Source of the DNA: Maribacter stanieri
GTDB taxonomy: Bacteria; Bacteroidota; Bacteroidia; Flavobacteriales; Flavobacteriaceae
NCBI RefSeq assembly: GCF_900112245.1
Contig: NZ_FOYX01000001.1
Span: forward strand, 545,856-609,855
DNA length: 64,000 bases
Reading direction: 5' to 3'
The position numbers and the translations under genes were made by a program. The notes beneath the pieces are model-generated. The model saw nothing but the letters and a program-made list of their open reading frames with translations. It did no database searches and had not been told where the DNA came from. Each line of letters starts with the position of its first letter. The first letter of the stretch is position 1. This document shows, one piece after another, positions 52,901 through 63,076 of the stretch.

Positions 52901-53764
52901 TTATGCAACTTCATGCCCTTCGTTAGCTTCTAACATCAGAAACCAATCTTGTAATTCTAAATTAATGGCTACTGCCTCCATCGCCATTTTTAAACGTTTT
53001 GGTGTCGCCGTACCAACAACAGGATGCACATTTGACGGGTGTTTTAAAACCCAAGCCAATAAAAGCTGATCTTCTGTAGCATCATATTTTTTAGTAAGCT
53101 CCACTAAAACCTTTTTAATTCTATCATTTGCCTTAGATTCTTCTCTAAAATAACTTCCAAGAGGACTCCAGCTCATTGCTAACCTATCATAAGTTATGCA
53201 ATCATCTAAAGTACCATCGTTCATAACTGCATTAGAAGATAACGAAAACTCCACTTGATTGGCTTCTACCTGAACTTCCTTTTCTATAAGTTGTATTTGA
53301 GACGGAGTAAAATTAGACACTCCAAATTGTCTAATTTTCCCATCCTCACTTAACTTATCTACAGCCTCTGCAATTTCTGAAGGATTCATCAACGGGCTTG
53401 GTCTATGTAATAAAAGTAAATCTAAGTAATCTGTCTGTAGCATTTTTAAAGACCTTTCTACAGATGAGATAATATAATCCTTATCGTAATCATAATGCTT
53501 TACCCTATTGGATCTTTCTTTTACATCAAATTGAATCCCGCATTTACTGATCAGCTGAATATTTTCTCTCTTTATACCACTCTTATTGAACGCTTTGCCA
53601 AAATCTTCTTCGTTTGTATAATCACCATAAATATCGGCATGATCAAAAGTGGTAATATTATTTTCCACACAATGATTCATCAACGCTATCATTTCAGCTG
53701 CAGAATGTTGTTTCCCCCATTTGCCCCAGGTCATAGTTCCTGCAATAATTCTAGAATATTTCAA
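52901..53764 (-). CDS. Aldo/keto reductase (YdhF-like)
   Basis: A 287-residue (beta/alpha)8 AKR. The catalytic Tyr is in FDHADIYGDYTNEE, with Lys in ISKCGIQF and His in LLLHRPSP. The start appears to be TTG at 53764: the first strand (YSRIIAGTMTWG) needs it, and an in-frame stop lies upstream without an ATG. It precedes the SDR gene by 12 bases. Confidence 0.9.
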   Translation of the reverse strand: MKYSRIIAGTMTWGKWGKQHSAAEMIALMNHCVENNITTFDHADIYGDYTNEEDFGKAFNKSGIKRENIQLISKCGIQFDVKERSNRVKHYDYDKDYIISSVERSLKMLQTDYLDLLLLHRPSPLMNPSEIAEAVDKLSEDGKIRQFGVSNFTPSQIQLIEKEVQVEANQVEFSLSSNAVMNDGTLDDCITYDRLAMSWSPLGSYFREESKANDRIKKVLVELTKKYDATEDQLLLAWVLKHPSNVHPVVGTATPKRLKMAMEAVAINLELQDWFLMLEANEGHEVA

Positions 53765-53935
53765 TATATTGTTATTTGATTAATGAAATTAAAAAGAAAT
53801 CCCTTAAAACCTTCATAAAAATAAGGGGTTTTCCAATTTTTTAACCTATCATTAACAGCGACTGAATGAATAAATTTTCAATTTGCATGACTGTTAAAAT
53901 TAGAAGCCTTAACAATCAATAATATAAAGTTTTAA

Positions 53936-54937
53936 ATGGAAGAAAATACTTCAATTGACATTAGTGCCGTAAATGAGAAGATTGCTCGCGAAAGTGCTTT
54001 TATCGATTTACTGATGCTTGAAATGAATAAGGTAATCGTTGGCCAAAAGTATATGGTAGAACGATTACTAATTGGTCTTTTAGGGCAAGGGCATATCTTA
54101 TTAGAAGGTGTTCCCGGTCTAGCAAAAACCTTAGCCATTAATACGCTTTCAAAAGCTGTTAAAGGTAGTTTTAGTAGAATACAGTTTACACCAGATTTGC
54201 TTCCTGCAGATGTTGTAGGTACGTTGATCTATAACATGAAATTAAACGACTTCTCTATTAAGAAAGGTCCAATTTTCGCCAATTTTGTTCTTGCGGATGA
54301 GATTAACCGTGCACCAGCAAAAGTGCAGTCTGCATTATTAGAGGCAATGCAAGAAAAGCAAGTTACTATTGGTGACGAAACTTTTATTCTTGACAAGCCT
54401 TTTCTAGTGATGGCTACTCAAAACCCGGTAGAGCAAGAAGGAACCTATCCACTTCCGGAAGCACAGGTTGACCGTTTTATGTTGAAAACGGTTATCGATT
54501 ATCCAAAAATTAATGAGGAGCAATTAATAATGCGCCAAAATTTATTGGGTAACTATGAGACCGTAAATGCTGTGGTATCTATAGAACAAATACTAAGCGC
54601 ACAGAAAGCGGTACGTGAAGTATATATGGACGAAAAAATCGAAAAATATATTCTTGATATTGTCTTCGCTACTAGATATCCTGAAAAATATAATTTAGAA
54701 AGCTTAAAACCTTTAATCAGTTTTGGTGCTTCGCCAAGGGGAAGTATCAATTTAGGTGTCGCTGCAAAATGTTATGCCTTCATTAAAAGAAGGGGCTACG
54801 TTGTTCCTGAAGATGTACGAGCTATTGTACATGATGTTTTAAGACATAGAATAGGAATTACCTACGAGGCCGAAGCTGAAAATATTACCTCTGTTGATAT
54901 CATCAACAAAATTGTAAACGAGATCGAAGTACCTTAA
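53936..54937 (+). CDS. moxR: MoxR-family AAA+ ATPase
   Basis: A 333-residue MoxR/RavA-type ATPase. Walker A is EGVPGLAKTLAIN, Walker B is LADEINRAP, sensor 1 is MATQNP and the sensor-2 region is in SPRGSINLGVAAK. MoxR proteins act as chaperone-like remodellers of VWA proteins. Here it opens the locus DUF58 - BatD-like - batABCDE, so it most likely acts on those VWA products. A 96-base gap separates it from DUF58; co-transcription is probable. Confidence 0.95.
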   Translation: MEENTSIDISAVNEKIARESAFIDLLMLEMNKVIVGQKYMVERLLIGLLGQGHILLEGVPGLAKTLAINTLSKAVKGSFSRIQFTPDLLPADVVGTLIYNMKLNDFSIKKGPIFANFVLADEINRAPAKVQSALLEAMQEKQVTIGDETFILDKPFLVMATQNPVEQEGTYPLPEAQVDRFMLKTVIDYPKINEEQLIMRQNLLGNYETVNAVVSIEQILSAQKAVREVYMDEKIEKYILDIVFATRYPEKYNLESLKPLISFGASPRGSINLGVAAKCYAFIKRRGYVVPEDVRAIVHDVLRHRIGITYEAEAENITSVDIINKIVNEIEVP

Positions 54938-55033
54938 ATTCAGTTCTTAATATTTATCGCTCGTAATATATTTTATTACTAAATGCTAAATATGATTTAC
55001 TGAAACAGAGACTGTAAACTGTTTACTATAAAA

Positions 55034-55900
55034 ATGGATACCAAAGAGCTACTCAAAAAAGTACGGAAAATAGAAATAAAGACGAGACGTCTTTCTGACC
55101 ATATATTTGGTGGGGAATACCACTCTACCTTTAAAGGTCGTGGTATGACGTTTAGTGAAGTACGCCAGTACCAATTTGGGGATGATGTAAGAAATATTGA
55201 TTGGAATGTTACCGCCCGCTATAGTGAGCCTTATATAAAAGTTTTTGAAGAGGAGCGAGAATTAACCATGATGCTTGTGGTAGATATTAGTGGTTCAGAA
55301 TTATTTGGTACCACTAATCAATTTAAAAATGATATAGTAACAGAAATATCGGCAACCTTAGCGTTTAGTGCACTAAAAAACAATGATAAGGTAGGTATCG
55401 TTTTATTCTCTGATCAGATAGAGCTTTTTATTCCGCCTAAAAAAGGGAAGACTCACGCTTTACGTATCATTAGAGAATTACTAGAGTTTAAACCAAAAAG
55501 CAATAAAACAGATATAGCCCAAGCATTAAAATTCTTGAGCAGCGTCATGAAAAAGAAAGCCATTGTCTTTGTCCTTTCCGATTTTATTGATGAAGGATAT
55601 GAAAAAACCTTGAAAATTACCGGAAGAAGACATGATTTAACCGGTATTCGTATTTATGATGAACGAGAAGAATCTATCCCAAATTTAGGGATGGTTCAAA
55701 TGCAAGATGCCGAAACAGGAAAATTACAATTGGTAAATACCGCGTCTAAAAAAGTAAGAAATGCGTATGCAGAATTTCACAGAGAACGTGTAACTTATTT
55801 CAAAGAGTCTTTCACGAAATCTGGATGTGGGGTTTTAGATTGTAGAGTAGACGAAAGTTACGTTAAAAAATTATTGGGCTATTTTAAAAGAAGAGGTTGA
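55034..55900 (+). CDS. DUF58 protein (VWA-like), Bat locus
   Basis: A 288-residue cytoplasmic DUF58 protein. The DUF58 signature is visible as FKGRGMTFSEVRQYQFGDD and RNIDWNVTAR. It is followed by a VWA-like fold with a modified metal site VVDISGSE (DxSxS) instead of DxSxSM. It is the usual partner between MoxR and the Bat membrane proteins. It ends five bases before the next gene. Confidence 0.92.
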   Translation: MDTKELLKKVRKIEIKTRRLSDHIFGGEYHSTFKGRGMTFSEVRQYQFGDDVRNIDWNVTARYSEPYIKVFEEERELTMMLVVDISGSELFGTTNQFKNDIVTEISATLAFSALKNNDKVGIVLFSDQIELFIPPKKGKTHALRIIRELLEFKPKSNKTDIAQALKFLSSVMKKKAIVFVLSDFIDEGYEKTLKITGRRHDLTGIRIYDEREESIPNLGMVQMQDAETGKLQLVNTASKKVRNAYAEFHRERVTYFKESFTKSGCGVLDCRVDESYVKKLLGYFKRRG

Positions 55901-55905
55901 TACGA

Positions 55906-57567
55906 ATGATTTATATAAATAGAATAATTGAAAATGGTGCTTCGTTCATAAAACGAATATCACCCTTATTCGTATTTCTACTGTTCATTTTTGAGCTATC
56001 TGCGCAAGAACGCCCAAATATCTCTACGAAGGTTGACACTACTTTCATAAAAATTGGCGAGCAAGTTCAATGGACCGTTACTGTTGATATAGATTCTACC
56101 GACTTTGTTATTTTCCCTGAAGGACAAACATTTTCCCCTTTAGAAACTGTAGAAGCTTTTGCGACAGATACCACAAGAAAAAAAGATAGACTAACACTTC
56201 AAAAAATATATGCCCTAACCCAGTTCGATTCTGGCGCATACAAGTTACCGTCTCAACGTATTGATATTAATGGAACAGGTTTTATGACCGATTCTATGTT
56301 GATTAATGTGGCTACTATTCCCGTAGACACACTAAATCAGAAAATGTATGACATTAAGCCACTTATTAATGTTGAGAAAAGTAACTACGATTTTTGGACC
56401 TACTTACTTATAGGTCTTTTAATCCTATCTATTTTAGGGGGATTATTATATTGGTTCGTATTCCGTAAAAAACCGTTGACAGAAGAGGAAAAAGTAGCCC
56501 TGTTACCTCCTTATGATAGAGCCTTACTTGAACTTAAGCGTTTAGAAAATTCTAAATACTTAATACAAGATGAATACAAACAATACTACTCTGAATTAAC
56601 CACCATTGTACGTTCTTATCTAGAAGAAGATGCGCATGTAACAGCATTAGAAAGTACTACCGGACAATTAATTGAGAAATTGGAACTCTTAAAAGATGCC
56701 GGTGAATTGAAATTGGATGATGATACCATCAAACAATTTCAACAAATACTACAGACGGCAGATTTGGTGAAATTCGCTAAGAACAAACCATCTACTACCG
56801 TTGCAGAACAAGATAGAAAACTGGTAGAACAGATTGTAGAAAAAACTCATGAAGCTTTACCAGAACCTACAGAAGAGGAATTACTGGAACAAGCAGAATA
56901 CCAAGAAGAATTAGAGCGTAGAGCTAAAAAGAAGAAAATTAAAATTGCCATAATATCCACTATTGCCGTGATACTTATAGGCATTACTATTGCTGGGGTC
57001 AAATTTGGGTTTGGCTACATGAAAGATACTGTTCTTGGTCATCCAACAAAAGAATTATTAGAAGGAGAATGGATTCGTAGCAGCTACGGTTTCCCTCCTA
57101 TACAATTAGAGACTCCACAAGTATTAATACGTCAAAAAATAAAACTACCTGCAGAGGCAAAAGCTGCAATAGCAGATATACAAGCGTTTCAATATGCAAG
57201 TCCAATTGGTCTTTTTAATATTGGTACTACTTCCATTACTCTAACACAACAAGATGTTGAACCCGATTTTGAAAAAACAATTGAGCAAATTCTATCGAAT
57301 TTTGAAAGTCAAGGCGCAAAAAACATCATTACAAAACAAGAAGAATTTAGTACCATAAGCGGGGTTAAAGGTCTAAAAGTTTATGGAAGTGGTCAGTTTA
57401 TAGCACCTGGTGCAAAAAAATTAACGGAAGGTGAATATACCGTACTACTTTTTGGTGGCAAAGGTTTTCAGCAATACATTATTCTAACTTGGTTAGAAGA
57501 CGATAACTACGCTCAAGAAATAGTAGACCGAATTTTAGCATCGGTAGAAGTTAAAACAGAATTATAA
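55906..57567 (+). CDS. BatD-like membrane protein of the Bat locus
   Basis: A 553-residue envelope protein. After a signal peptide (about residues 18-33) comes a BatD-like beta domain (about 35-145), a transmembrane helix (about 163-183), a cytosolic helical stretch with the YYSELTTIVRSYLEE motif, a second helix (about 346-368) and a further beta-rich domain. The ATG at 55906 is preferred over an upstream TTG at 55897. It is typical of Flavobacteriaceae Bat loci, between DUF58 and batA. Its exact role is unknown. Confidence 0.8.
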   Translation: MIYINRIIENGASFIKRISPLFVFLLFIFELSAQERPNISTKVDTTFIKIGEQVQWTVTVDIDSTDFVIFPEGQTFSPLETVEAFATDTTRKKDRLTLQKIYALTQFDSGAYKLPSQRIDINGTGFMTDSMLINVATIPVDTLNQKMYDIKPLINVEKSNYDFWTYLLIGLLILSILGGLLYWFVFRKKPLTEEEKVALLPPYDRALLELKRLENSKYLIQDEYKQYYSELTTIVRSYLEEDAHVTALESTTGQLIEKLELLKDAGELKLDDDTIKQFQQILQTADLVKFAKNKPSTTVAEQDRKLVEQIVEKTHEALPEPTEEELLEQAEYQEELERRAKKKKIKIAIISTIAVILIGITIAGVKFGFGYMKDTVLGHPTKELLEGEWIRSSYGFPPIQLETPQVLIRQKIKLPAEAKAAIADIQAFQYASPIGLFNIGTTSITLTQQDVEPDFEKTIEQILSNFESQGAKNIITKQEEFSTISGVKGLKVYGSGQFIAPGAKKLTEGEYTVLLFGGKGFQQYIILTWLEDDNYAQEIVDRILASVEVKTEL

Positions 57568-58566
57568 ATGTTCGATAATATATCATTTGCAAATCCTGAT
57601 TTCTTTTGGCTGTTCCTATTACTGCCATTGGCAATTGTGTGGTATATCTTTAAACAAAAAGAGCAAACTGCATCTCTACGAATTTCTAGCGCCAAAGGAT
57701 TCAGTTACAATAGCATTTTACCAAAACTAAAACCAGGTTTATTCCTTTTAAGATTGTTGGCGTTAGGTGCTATTATTGTAGCATTGGCAAGACCACAAAC
57801 AGAAGATATTTCTACACGATCTAAGACCACTAAAGGTATTGACATTGTTATGGCAATAGATGTGTCTTCTAGTATGTTAGCACGAGATTTAAAGCCAAAT
57901 AGACTTTCTGCATTAAAAGAAGTAGCTGCAGATTTTATTAAAGAAAGACCAAATGATCGTATAGGTCTTGTTGTTTATGCAGGTGAAGGTTACACAAAAA
58001 CACCTATTACTACAGACAAGTCAATTGTACTTAACGCGCTTTCAGAAATTAGTTACGGGCAATTAGATGATGGTACCGCAATAGGTATGGGGTTAGCCAC
58101 TTCGGTTAACCGTTTAAAGGAAAGTAAGGCTAAAAGTAAAATTATTATTCTATTGACAGATGGTGTAAACAACTCCGGTTTTATTGAACCACAAACTGCT
58201 GCAGATCTTGCTATTGAATTTGGAATTAAAACCTACACTATTGGTATCGGTACAAATGGTAATGCCTTAACACCTATTCAATACAATCCTGATGGTTCTT
58301 TTAGATATGGAATGCGACAAGTTGAGATAGACGAAAACCTATTAAAAGATATTGCTACCGCTACCGGTGGAAAGTATTTTAGAGCTACTGATAATGAATC
58401 TTTAGAGGAAATCTATGACGAAATCAATAAACTAGAAAAAACAGAGGTAGAAGAATTTAAATACTACCGCTACGAAGAGAAATTTAGACCTTGGATTTTA
58501 TTGGCGGGAATATTGCTGTTGTTAGAATGGATTTTAAGAAATACGCTATTTAGAAGCTTTGTATAA
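57568..58566 (+). CDS. batA: BatA, VWA-domain membrane protein
   Basis: A 332-residue protein: an N-terminal aerotolerance helix pair (about 8-27 and 55-75), a VWA domain (about 90-295) with an intact MIDAS site (MAIDVSSSMLARD, then the threonine in TTDKS and the aspartate in LLTDG), and a C-terminal anchor (about 309-328). It follows the previous gene without a gap and precedes batB by one base. The role is envelope-stress or aerotolerance, inferred from the bat loci of Bacteroides and Leptospira. Confidence 0.94.
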   Translation: MFDNISFANPDFFWLFLLLPLAIVWYIFKQKEQTASLRISSAKGFSYNSILPKLKPGLFLLRLLALGAIIVALARPQTEDISTRSKTTKGIDIVMAIDVSSSMLARDLKPNRLSALKEVAADFIKERPNDRIGLVVYAGEGYTKTPITTDKSIVLNALSEISYGQLDDGTAIGMGLATSVNRLKESKAKSKIIILLTDGVNNSGFIEPQTAADLAIEFGIKTYTIGIGTNGNALTPIQYNPDGSFRYGMRQVEIDENLLKDIATATGGKYFRATDNESLEEIYDEINKLEKTEVEEFKYYRYEEKFRPWILLAGILLLLEWILRNTLFRSFV

Positions 58567-58567
58567 T

Positions 58568-59614
58568 ATGATACAGTACGACGAAACATTATATTTCTAT
58601 TTGCTCATTATCATTCCAGTGATAGTGGTGTTGTATCTATTGGTATTGGTATGGAAAAAGAGAACCCAAAAGAAGTTTGCAAATACCGATCTTCTAAAAA
58701 GGTTAACTCCAAACCGTTCATATAACAAAGCAGGTATAAAATTAATTGTTTTCATCCTTGCATTGGCGTTATTAATTATTGGCTTGGTTAACCCTAAAAT
58801 AGGGACAAAATTAGAAACCGTAAAGAGAGAGGGAGTTGATATCGTTTTTGCAGTAGATGTTAGTAAAAGTATGCTAGCGGAAGATATTGCACCAAACAGA
58901 TTGGAAAAAGCTAAAAGATTGGTTTCTGAAATTATAAATCAATTAGCAAGTGACCGTATTGGTATCATTGCCTATGCCGGGCAAGCATACCCTCAATTAC
59001 CGATTACCACAGATTATGGCGCAGCAAAAATGTTCTTGCAAGGCATGAATACAGATATGCTAACGTCACAAGGTACAGCCATTGATCAAGCAATAGAATT
59101 GGCTACTACCTTTTATGATGATGCTGAACAGACTAATCGTGTTTTGTTCATAATTTCTGATGGTGAAGACCATTCTGAAGGCTCAACTTTAGATGCTGTA
59201 GAGGATGCTGTTGATGAAGGAATTATAATTTACACTATTGGTGTTGGTAAAGAAAAAGGAGCTCCCATACCAATTAAGAGAAACGGAATTTTAGAAAGCT
59301 TAAAAAAGGATAGTCAAGGCGAAACCGTTATTACCAAATTAAATGAAAGTATTTTGGTTGATATCGCTAATGAGGGAGAAGGGCAATATATAGATGGTTC
59401 TAATACAGATGTAGCAGTAGAATTTATTAAGGAGGAGTTGTTAAAAATGGACAAGAAGGAATTTGAAGCCAAACAATTCGCAGAATATAAAGATCAGTTT
59501 CAATGGTTTATCGGTGGGGCATTGTTGCTTCTTTTTTTAGATATATTTATCTTGGACCGCAAGACGAGCTGGTTAAAAAAACTCAATTTGTTCAATGAGA
59601 AAAGAAATGAATAA
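58568..59614 (+). CDS. batB: BatB, VWA-domain membrane protein
   Basis: A 348-residue paralogue of BatA: two N-terminal helices (about 10-28 and 58-76), a VWA domain with a full MIDAS (FAVDVSKSMLAED, TTDYG, ISDGEDHS) and a C-terminal helix (about 311-328). The ATG at 58568 is preferred to a TTG at 58559 inside batA. Its 3' end overlaps batC. Confidence 0.94.
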   Translation: MIQYDETLYFYLLIIIPVIVVLYLLVLVWKKRTQKKFANTDLLKRLTPNRSYNKAGIKLIVFILALALLIIGLVNPKIGTKLETVKREGVDIVFAVDVSKSMLAEDIAPNRLEKAKRLVSEIINQLASDRIGIIAYAGQAYPQLPITTDYGAAKMFLQGMNTDMLTSQGTAIDQAIELATTFYDDAEQTNRVLFIISDGEDHSEGSTLDAVEDAVDEGIIIYTIGVGKEKGAPIPIKRNGILESLKKDSQGETVITKLNESILVDIANEGEGQYIDGSNTDVAVEFIKEELLKMDKKEFEAKQFAEYKDQFQWFIGGALLLLFLDIFILDRKTSWLKKLNLFNEKRNE

Positions 59615-60470
59615 AATTAGCGCAATTTTACTTTTGGTTTTTGCTTGCTTATCATCTTTTGCTCAAGAAGTTGACGAGAAGGAAAAAGAAAAGGCATTAA
59701 AATCATCTACAAACCTTACGTGGGATGCTAACAAGGCATTATCAGAAGATAATTTTGTTGCAGCAGAAGTAGATTATAGAAAAGCAATTGCTAAAAGTGG
59801 AGAAAATAGTGCAGCTCCCTATAATTTAGGAAACGCCTATTACGAAAACGAAACGTACAACGAAGCTTTTGGAAGATTTAAAGAAGCTGGCGAAGCATCT
59901 ACTTCAAAAGCTGATAAACACAAAGCCTATCATAATATGGGTAATGTTTTCATGAAACGTAAAGACTATGCTAAAGCTGTTGAAGCTTATAAGGAAGCTT
60001 TGCGTAATGATCCTACAGATGAAGAAACTCGCTACAACTTAGCTTTGGCGAAAGAACTCCTTAAAAAAGACCAAGACGATAACAAACAGGATCAAGACGA
60101 TAAGGATAAGGATAAGGACAAAGATCAAGACGAGGATAAAGATCAGGACAAAAAGGACGAAGGAGAAAACGAGGATAAAAAAGATCAGGGAGACGAAGGT
60201 GACAAGGGTGATGAAGGCGATAAAGATGAAGAAAAGAAAGACGACAATAAAGAAGGCGAAGGAGATAACAAGTCTGATCAAAAGAAAAAGCCAGAACAAG
60301 GCGAAGGTGATAACGAGCAAGAGCAACAACAACCTAGACCAAATCAACTTTCTAAGCAACAAGTTGAAAATCTATTGAGAGCCATGCAAAATGCAGAAAA
60401 AAAGGTTCAAGATAAAATAGATGCAAAAAAAGTAAAAGGTGCTAAAATTAAAAACGAAAAGGATTGGTAG
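59595..60470 (+). CDS. batC: BatC, TPR protein with acidic low-complexity tail
   Basis: A 291-residue exported TPR protein: signal peptide (ILLLVFACLSSFAQ), TPR units (about 45-150; YNLGNAYYEN, YHNMGNVFMKR, TRYNLALAK) and a long Asp/Lys/Glu/Gln-rich low-complexity region (about 157-255). It is expected to scaffold the VWA proteins in the periplasm. The start overlaps batB by 20 bases; Met at 59607 is an alternative with a cleaner signal peptide. Confidence 0.9.
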   Translation: MRKEMNKISAILLLVFACLSSFAQEVDEKEKEKALKSSTNLTWDANKALSEDNFVAAEVDYRKAIAKSGENSAAPYNLGNAYYENETYNEAFGRFKEAGEASTSKADKHKAYHNMGNVFMKRKDYAKAVEAYKEALRNDPTDEETRYNLALAKELLKKDQDDNKQDQDDKDKDKDKDQDEDKDQDKKDEGENEDKKDQGDEGDKGDEGDKDEEKKDDNKEGEGDNKSDQKKKPEQGEGDNEQEQQQPRPNQLSKQQVENLLRAMQNAEKKVQDKIDAKKVKGAKIKNEKDW

Positions 60471-62254
60471 ACTTTAAGTCCATAACAAAACTTGGGTTAC
60501 TTATAACCATTTTTCTATCATCAATATTGATGATGGGACAAGATAGTGATACCGTAACTTTTGAAATGAAATTGAGCAAACCAAAGCTTGGTTTAAACGA
60601 AAGATTACGCGTAGATTTTATCATGAACCGTGATGGCGATAATTTTAACCCTCCGGATTTTACCGGATTTAAAGTAGTTATGGGACCATCACAATCCATT
60701 AGTTCTTCTTGGATAAATGGTGTTAGAAGTTATTCCAAATCTTATTCTTATACACTAGCTCCTACTTCAAGAGGTAAATTCACTATTAAGCAAGCTTCTA
60801 TTGTTATTGGTGGAGAAACTTATAAATCATTAGCTAAGGAAGTTGAAGTTACCGCTGCTGTAGATAAACCTAGCGATCAGATGACCGCTGATGATGTGGC
60901 AGATGAAAATCTACATTTAGTTGCTGAAATTTCAAAAACGAATCCGTATTTGAATGAAGCCATAACTGTAATTTATAAGCTATACGTTAGCCCTAACATA
61001 AGTGTATCAAACTATCAACCGCTAGATAATCCAACATATAATAACTTCTGGAGTCAAGACATTAAAGTAAATGCCCTTAGTGCACAAAATGGCACTTACA
61101 AAGGCAAACCTTATCGTTATGTAATATTAAAACGCGTTGTTCTTTATCCGCAGAAATCAGGCAAACTAGATATTGAACCTCTTTCTCTTGATGTTACCGT
61201 AGACGTACCTTCTAACAGACGAAATTTCTTTGGTCAAAGAATGTATGACCAAACTAACAAAACCGTATCTGCAGGTAAAAGAACAATTAATGTAAAGCCT
61301 TTGCCTTTAGAAAACCAGCCTGCTGATTTCAACGGTGCTGTAGGTGATTTTGATTTTTCAGTAACAACGAGCAAAACAAGCTTAAATGCTTCAGAATCTT
61401 TACAAGCAACCGTAGAGGTAAGTGGAAAAGGAAATCTTAAATTATTTAAGCTTCCTGAATTGGAATTACCAAGTGCGTTAGAGGTTTACGAGCCTGAATT
61501 CACAGAAGGTGTAAGAACAACTTTAGCAGGTATGCAGGGCAAGGTGAGCAACCAATATACCATTGTGCCTTCATTTAGAGGTAAATATCCTATTTCACCT
61601 TTAAATTTTAGTTATTTCAATCCGTCTACCGGGAAATACACCACCTTAACATCAGACGAAATTGTTATAAATGTTTTAGAAGGTCCACTAAGTGCATCTG
61701 CTAATGCCGAACAAAATTCAAATACTCAAAAACAGTCTATAATTACCAGTGGAGATCAATTTAATTTTATAAAATTGAATCCTGACTTAACAAGCAAATC
61801 TGTATCATACTTTTTTGGATCCACTTCATTCTATATTTGGCTGTTGTGTCCACTACTATTAATTCCTTTAGCTATAGTATTTAGAAAAAGAAGAGACTCC
61901 TTAGCCGGTGATGTTGTAGGTAATAAAATTAGAAAGGCGAACAAACTAGCCCGTAAGTATCTATCCGCCGCTAAAAAAGAACTTGGAAACAAAGAATCTT
62001 TTTACGTTGCCCTAGAGCGAGCGCTACATAACTATTTGAAAGCAAAGTTAAAGATTGAAACTTCTGAATTCAGTAAAGATAAAATTACGGAACTGCTTAC
62101 AGAAAAACAGATAGACGATGCTACCGTAAACAGTTTCATCGACCTTCTTAAAAATTGTGAATCTGCCAGATATAGCCCTTTTTCTAACGTACAAATGCAG
62201 GCAGATTATGATAAGGCAAGTGAAGTAATCTCTAAAATGGATAAACAATTATAG
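60464..62254 (+). CDS. batD: BatD, aerotolerance-locus membrane protein
   Basis: A 596-residue BatD-family protein: a signal peptide (about residues 7-25), repeated Ig-like beta domains (about 30-450; TFEMKLSKPKLGLNERLRV, split after PKLGLNERL) and a membrane helix near 465-485, followed by a cytosolic helical tail. No ATG lies in the proper place: the start is TTG at 60464, seven bases before the end of batC, and the next Met would delete the signal peptide. So translation is probably coupled to batC. Confidence 0.9.
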   Translation: MVDFKSITKLGLLITIFLSSILMMGQDSDTVTFEMKLSKPKLGLNERLRVDFIMNRDGDNFNPPDFTGFKVVMGPSQSISSSWINGVRSYSKSYSYTLAPTSRGKFTIKQASIVIGGETYKSLAKEVEVTAAVDKPSDQMTADDVADENLHLVAEISKTNPYLNEAITVIYKLYVSPNISVSNYQPLDNPTYNNFWSQDIKVNALSAQNGTYKGKPYRYVILKRVVLYPQKSGKLDIEPLSLDVTVDVPSNRRNFFGQRMYDQTNKTVSAGKRTINVKPLPLENQPADFNGAVGDFDFSVTTSKTSLNASESLQATVEVSGKGNLKLFKLPELELPSALEVYEPEFTEGVRTTLAGMQGKVSNQYTIVPSFRGKYPISPLNFSYFNPSTGKYTTLTSDEIVINVLEGPLSASANAEQNSNTQKQSIITSGDQFNFIKLNPDLTSKSVSYFFGSTSFYIWLLCPLLLIPLAIVFRKRRDSLAGDVVGNKIRKANKLARKYLSAAKKELGNKESFYVALERALHNYLKAKLKIETSEFSKDKITELLTEKQIDDATVNSFIDLLKNCESARYSPFSNVQMQADYDKASEVISKMDKQL

Positions 62255-62256
62255 GT

Positions 62257-63018
62257 ATGTTCAAAAAGCTAACTACACTTATTATCCTCTTTACAGCGGT
62301 TCTTTGTGCTGCTCAGAACAATCAATTATTTGAGCAAGCAACTGAAGCATACAATGCCGGTGAATATGAAAAAGCTATAAGTTATTACGAGAATATTTTA
62401 ACGAACGAAAAGCATTCGGCTGCAGTGTATTATAACCTCGGAAATTCTTACTATAAGCTTAATAATATTGCCGAGAGTATATATTATTACGAAAAAGCGT
62501 TGTTGTTATCCCCAAATGACAAGGAGATAAAAACGAATTTAAGTTATGCCCAAAATATGACCATAGATGCAATAGATACTATGCCAGAAACGGGTTTGTC
62601 TAGATTATATAAAAATATAACCGGTAAATTAACTTTTGACCAATGGGCTTATACAGCTATAGGGTTTATGCTCCTTTTTGTACTATTTTATATCCTATTT
62701 TACTATTCTAATTTTTCCACTAGAAAAAGGTTTACGTTTATTGGTAGTATAGTTGCCCTATTTCTTTGCATTATCTCAATTCTTTTTGCCTACATACAAC
62801 GAAATGATTTTGACCAATACCAACCTGCAATTATATTTGCAGAGGAAAGCGTTATTAAATCTGAACCAAACGATACTAGCGCTCAAGTATTTTTAATTCA
62901 TGCAGGAACAAAAGTGAATGTTCTAGATCAATTAGATTCATGGAAAAAAATTAAATTAGCAGACGGAAAGACTGGTTGGATTCAAAAAGAAGAACTAAAA
63001 ATGTTGAAGGATTTTTAG
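62257..63018 (+). CDS. batE: BatE, TPR and SH3-like membrane protein
   Basis: A 253-residue protein: a signal peptide (about residues 5-18), TPR repeats (about 22-105; YYNLGNSYYKL), two membrane helices (about 130-150 and 160-180) and a C-terminal SH3b domain (about 195-250; VIKSEPNDTSAQVFLIHAG, KTGWIQKEEL). It is the last gene of the bat locus, two bases after batD. Confidence 0.9.
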   Translation: MFKKLTTLIILFTAVLCAAQNNQLFEQATEAYNAGEYEKAISYYENILTNEKHSAAVYYNLGNSYYKLNNIAESIYYYEKALLLSPNDKEIKTNLSYAQNMTIDAIDTMPETGLSRLYKNITGKLTFDQWAYTAIGFMLLFVLFYILFYYSNFSTRKRFTFIGSIVALFLCIISILFAYIQRNDFDQYQPAIIFAEESVIKSEPNDTSAQVFLIHAGTKVNVLDQLDSWKKIKLADGKTGWIQKEELKMLKDF

Positions 63019-63076
63019 AAATTTGTTAACAGTTTTTAAACCTTTGCAAACTATCTTTACCGCTCGATTTTAGTAT

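Noticed and set aside
53797-53831. Imperfect hairpin (10-base arms, one wobble) between the aldo/keto reductase and moxR genes
   Set aside because: It lies in a divergent spacer where no transcript should end; the loop is 15 bases and no clear T run is placed correctly. It may be chance.
60039-60362. 107-codon hydrophobic frame on the minus strand
   Set aside because: It is the antisense of the GAY/AAR-rich acidic-lysine repeat of batC, which automatically gives Leu/Ile/Val/Phe codons.
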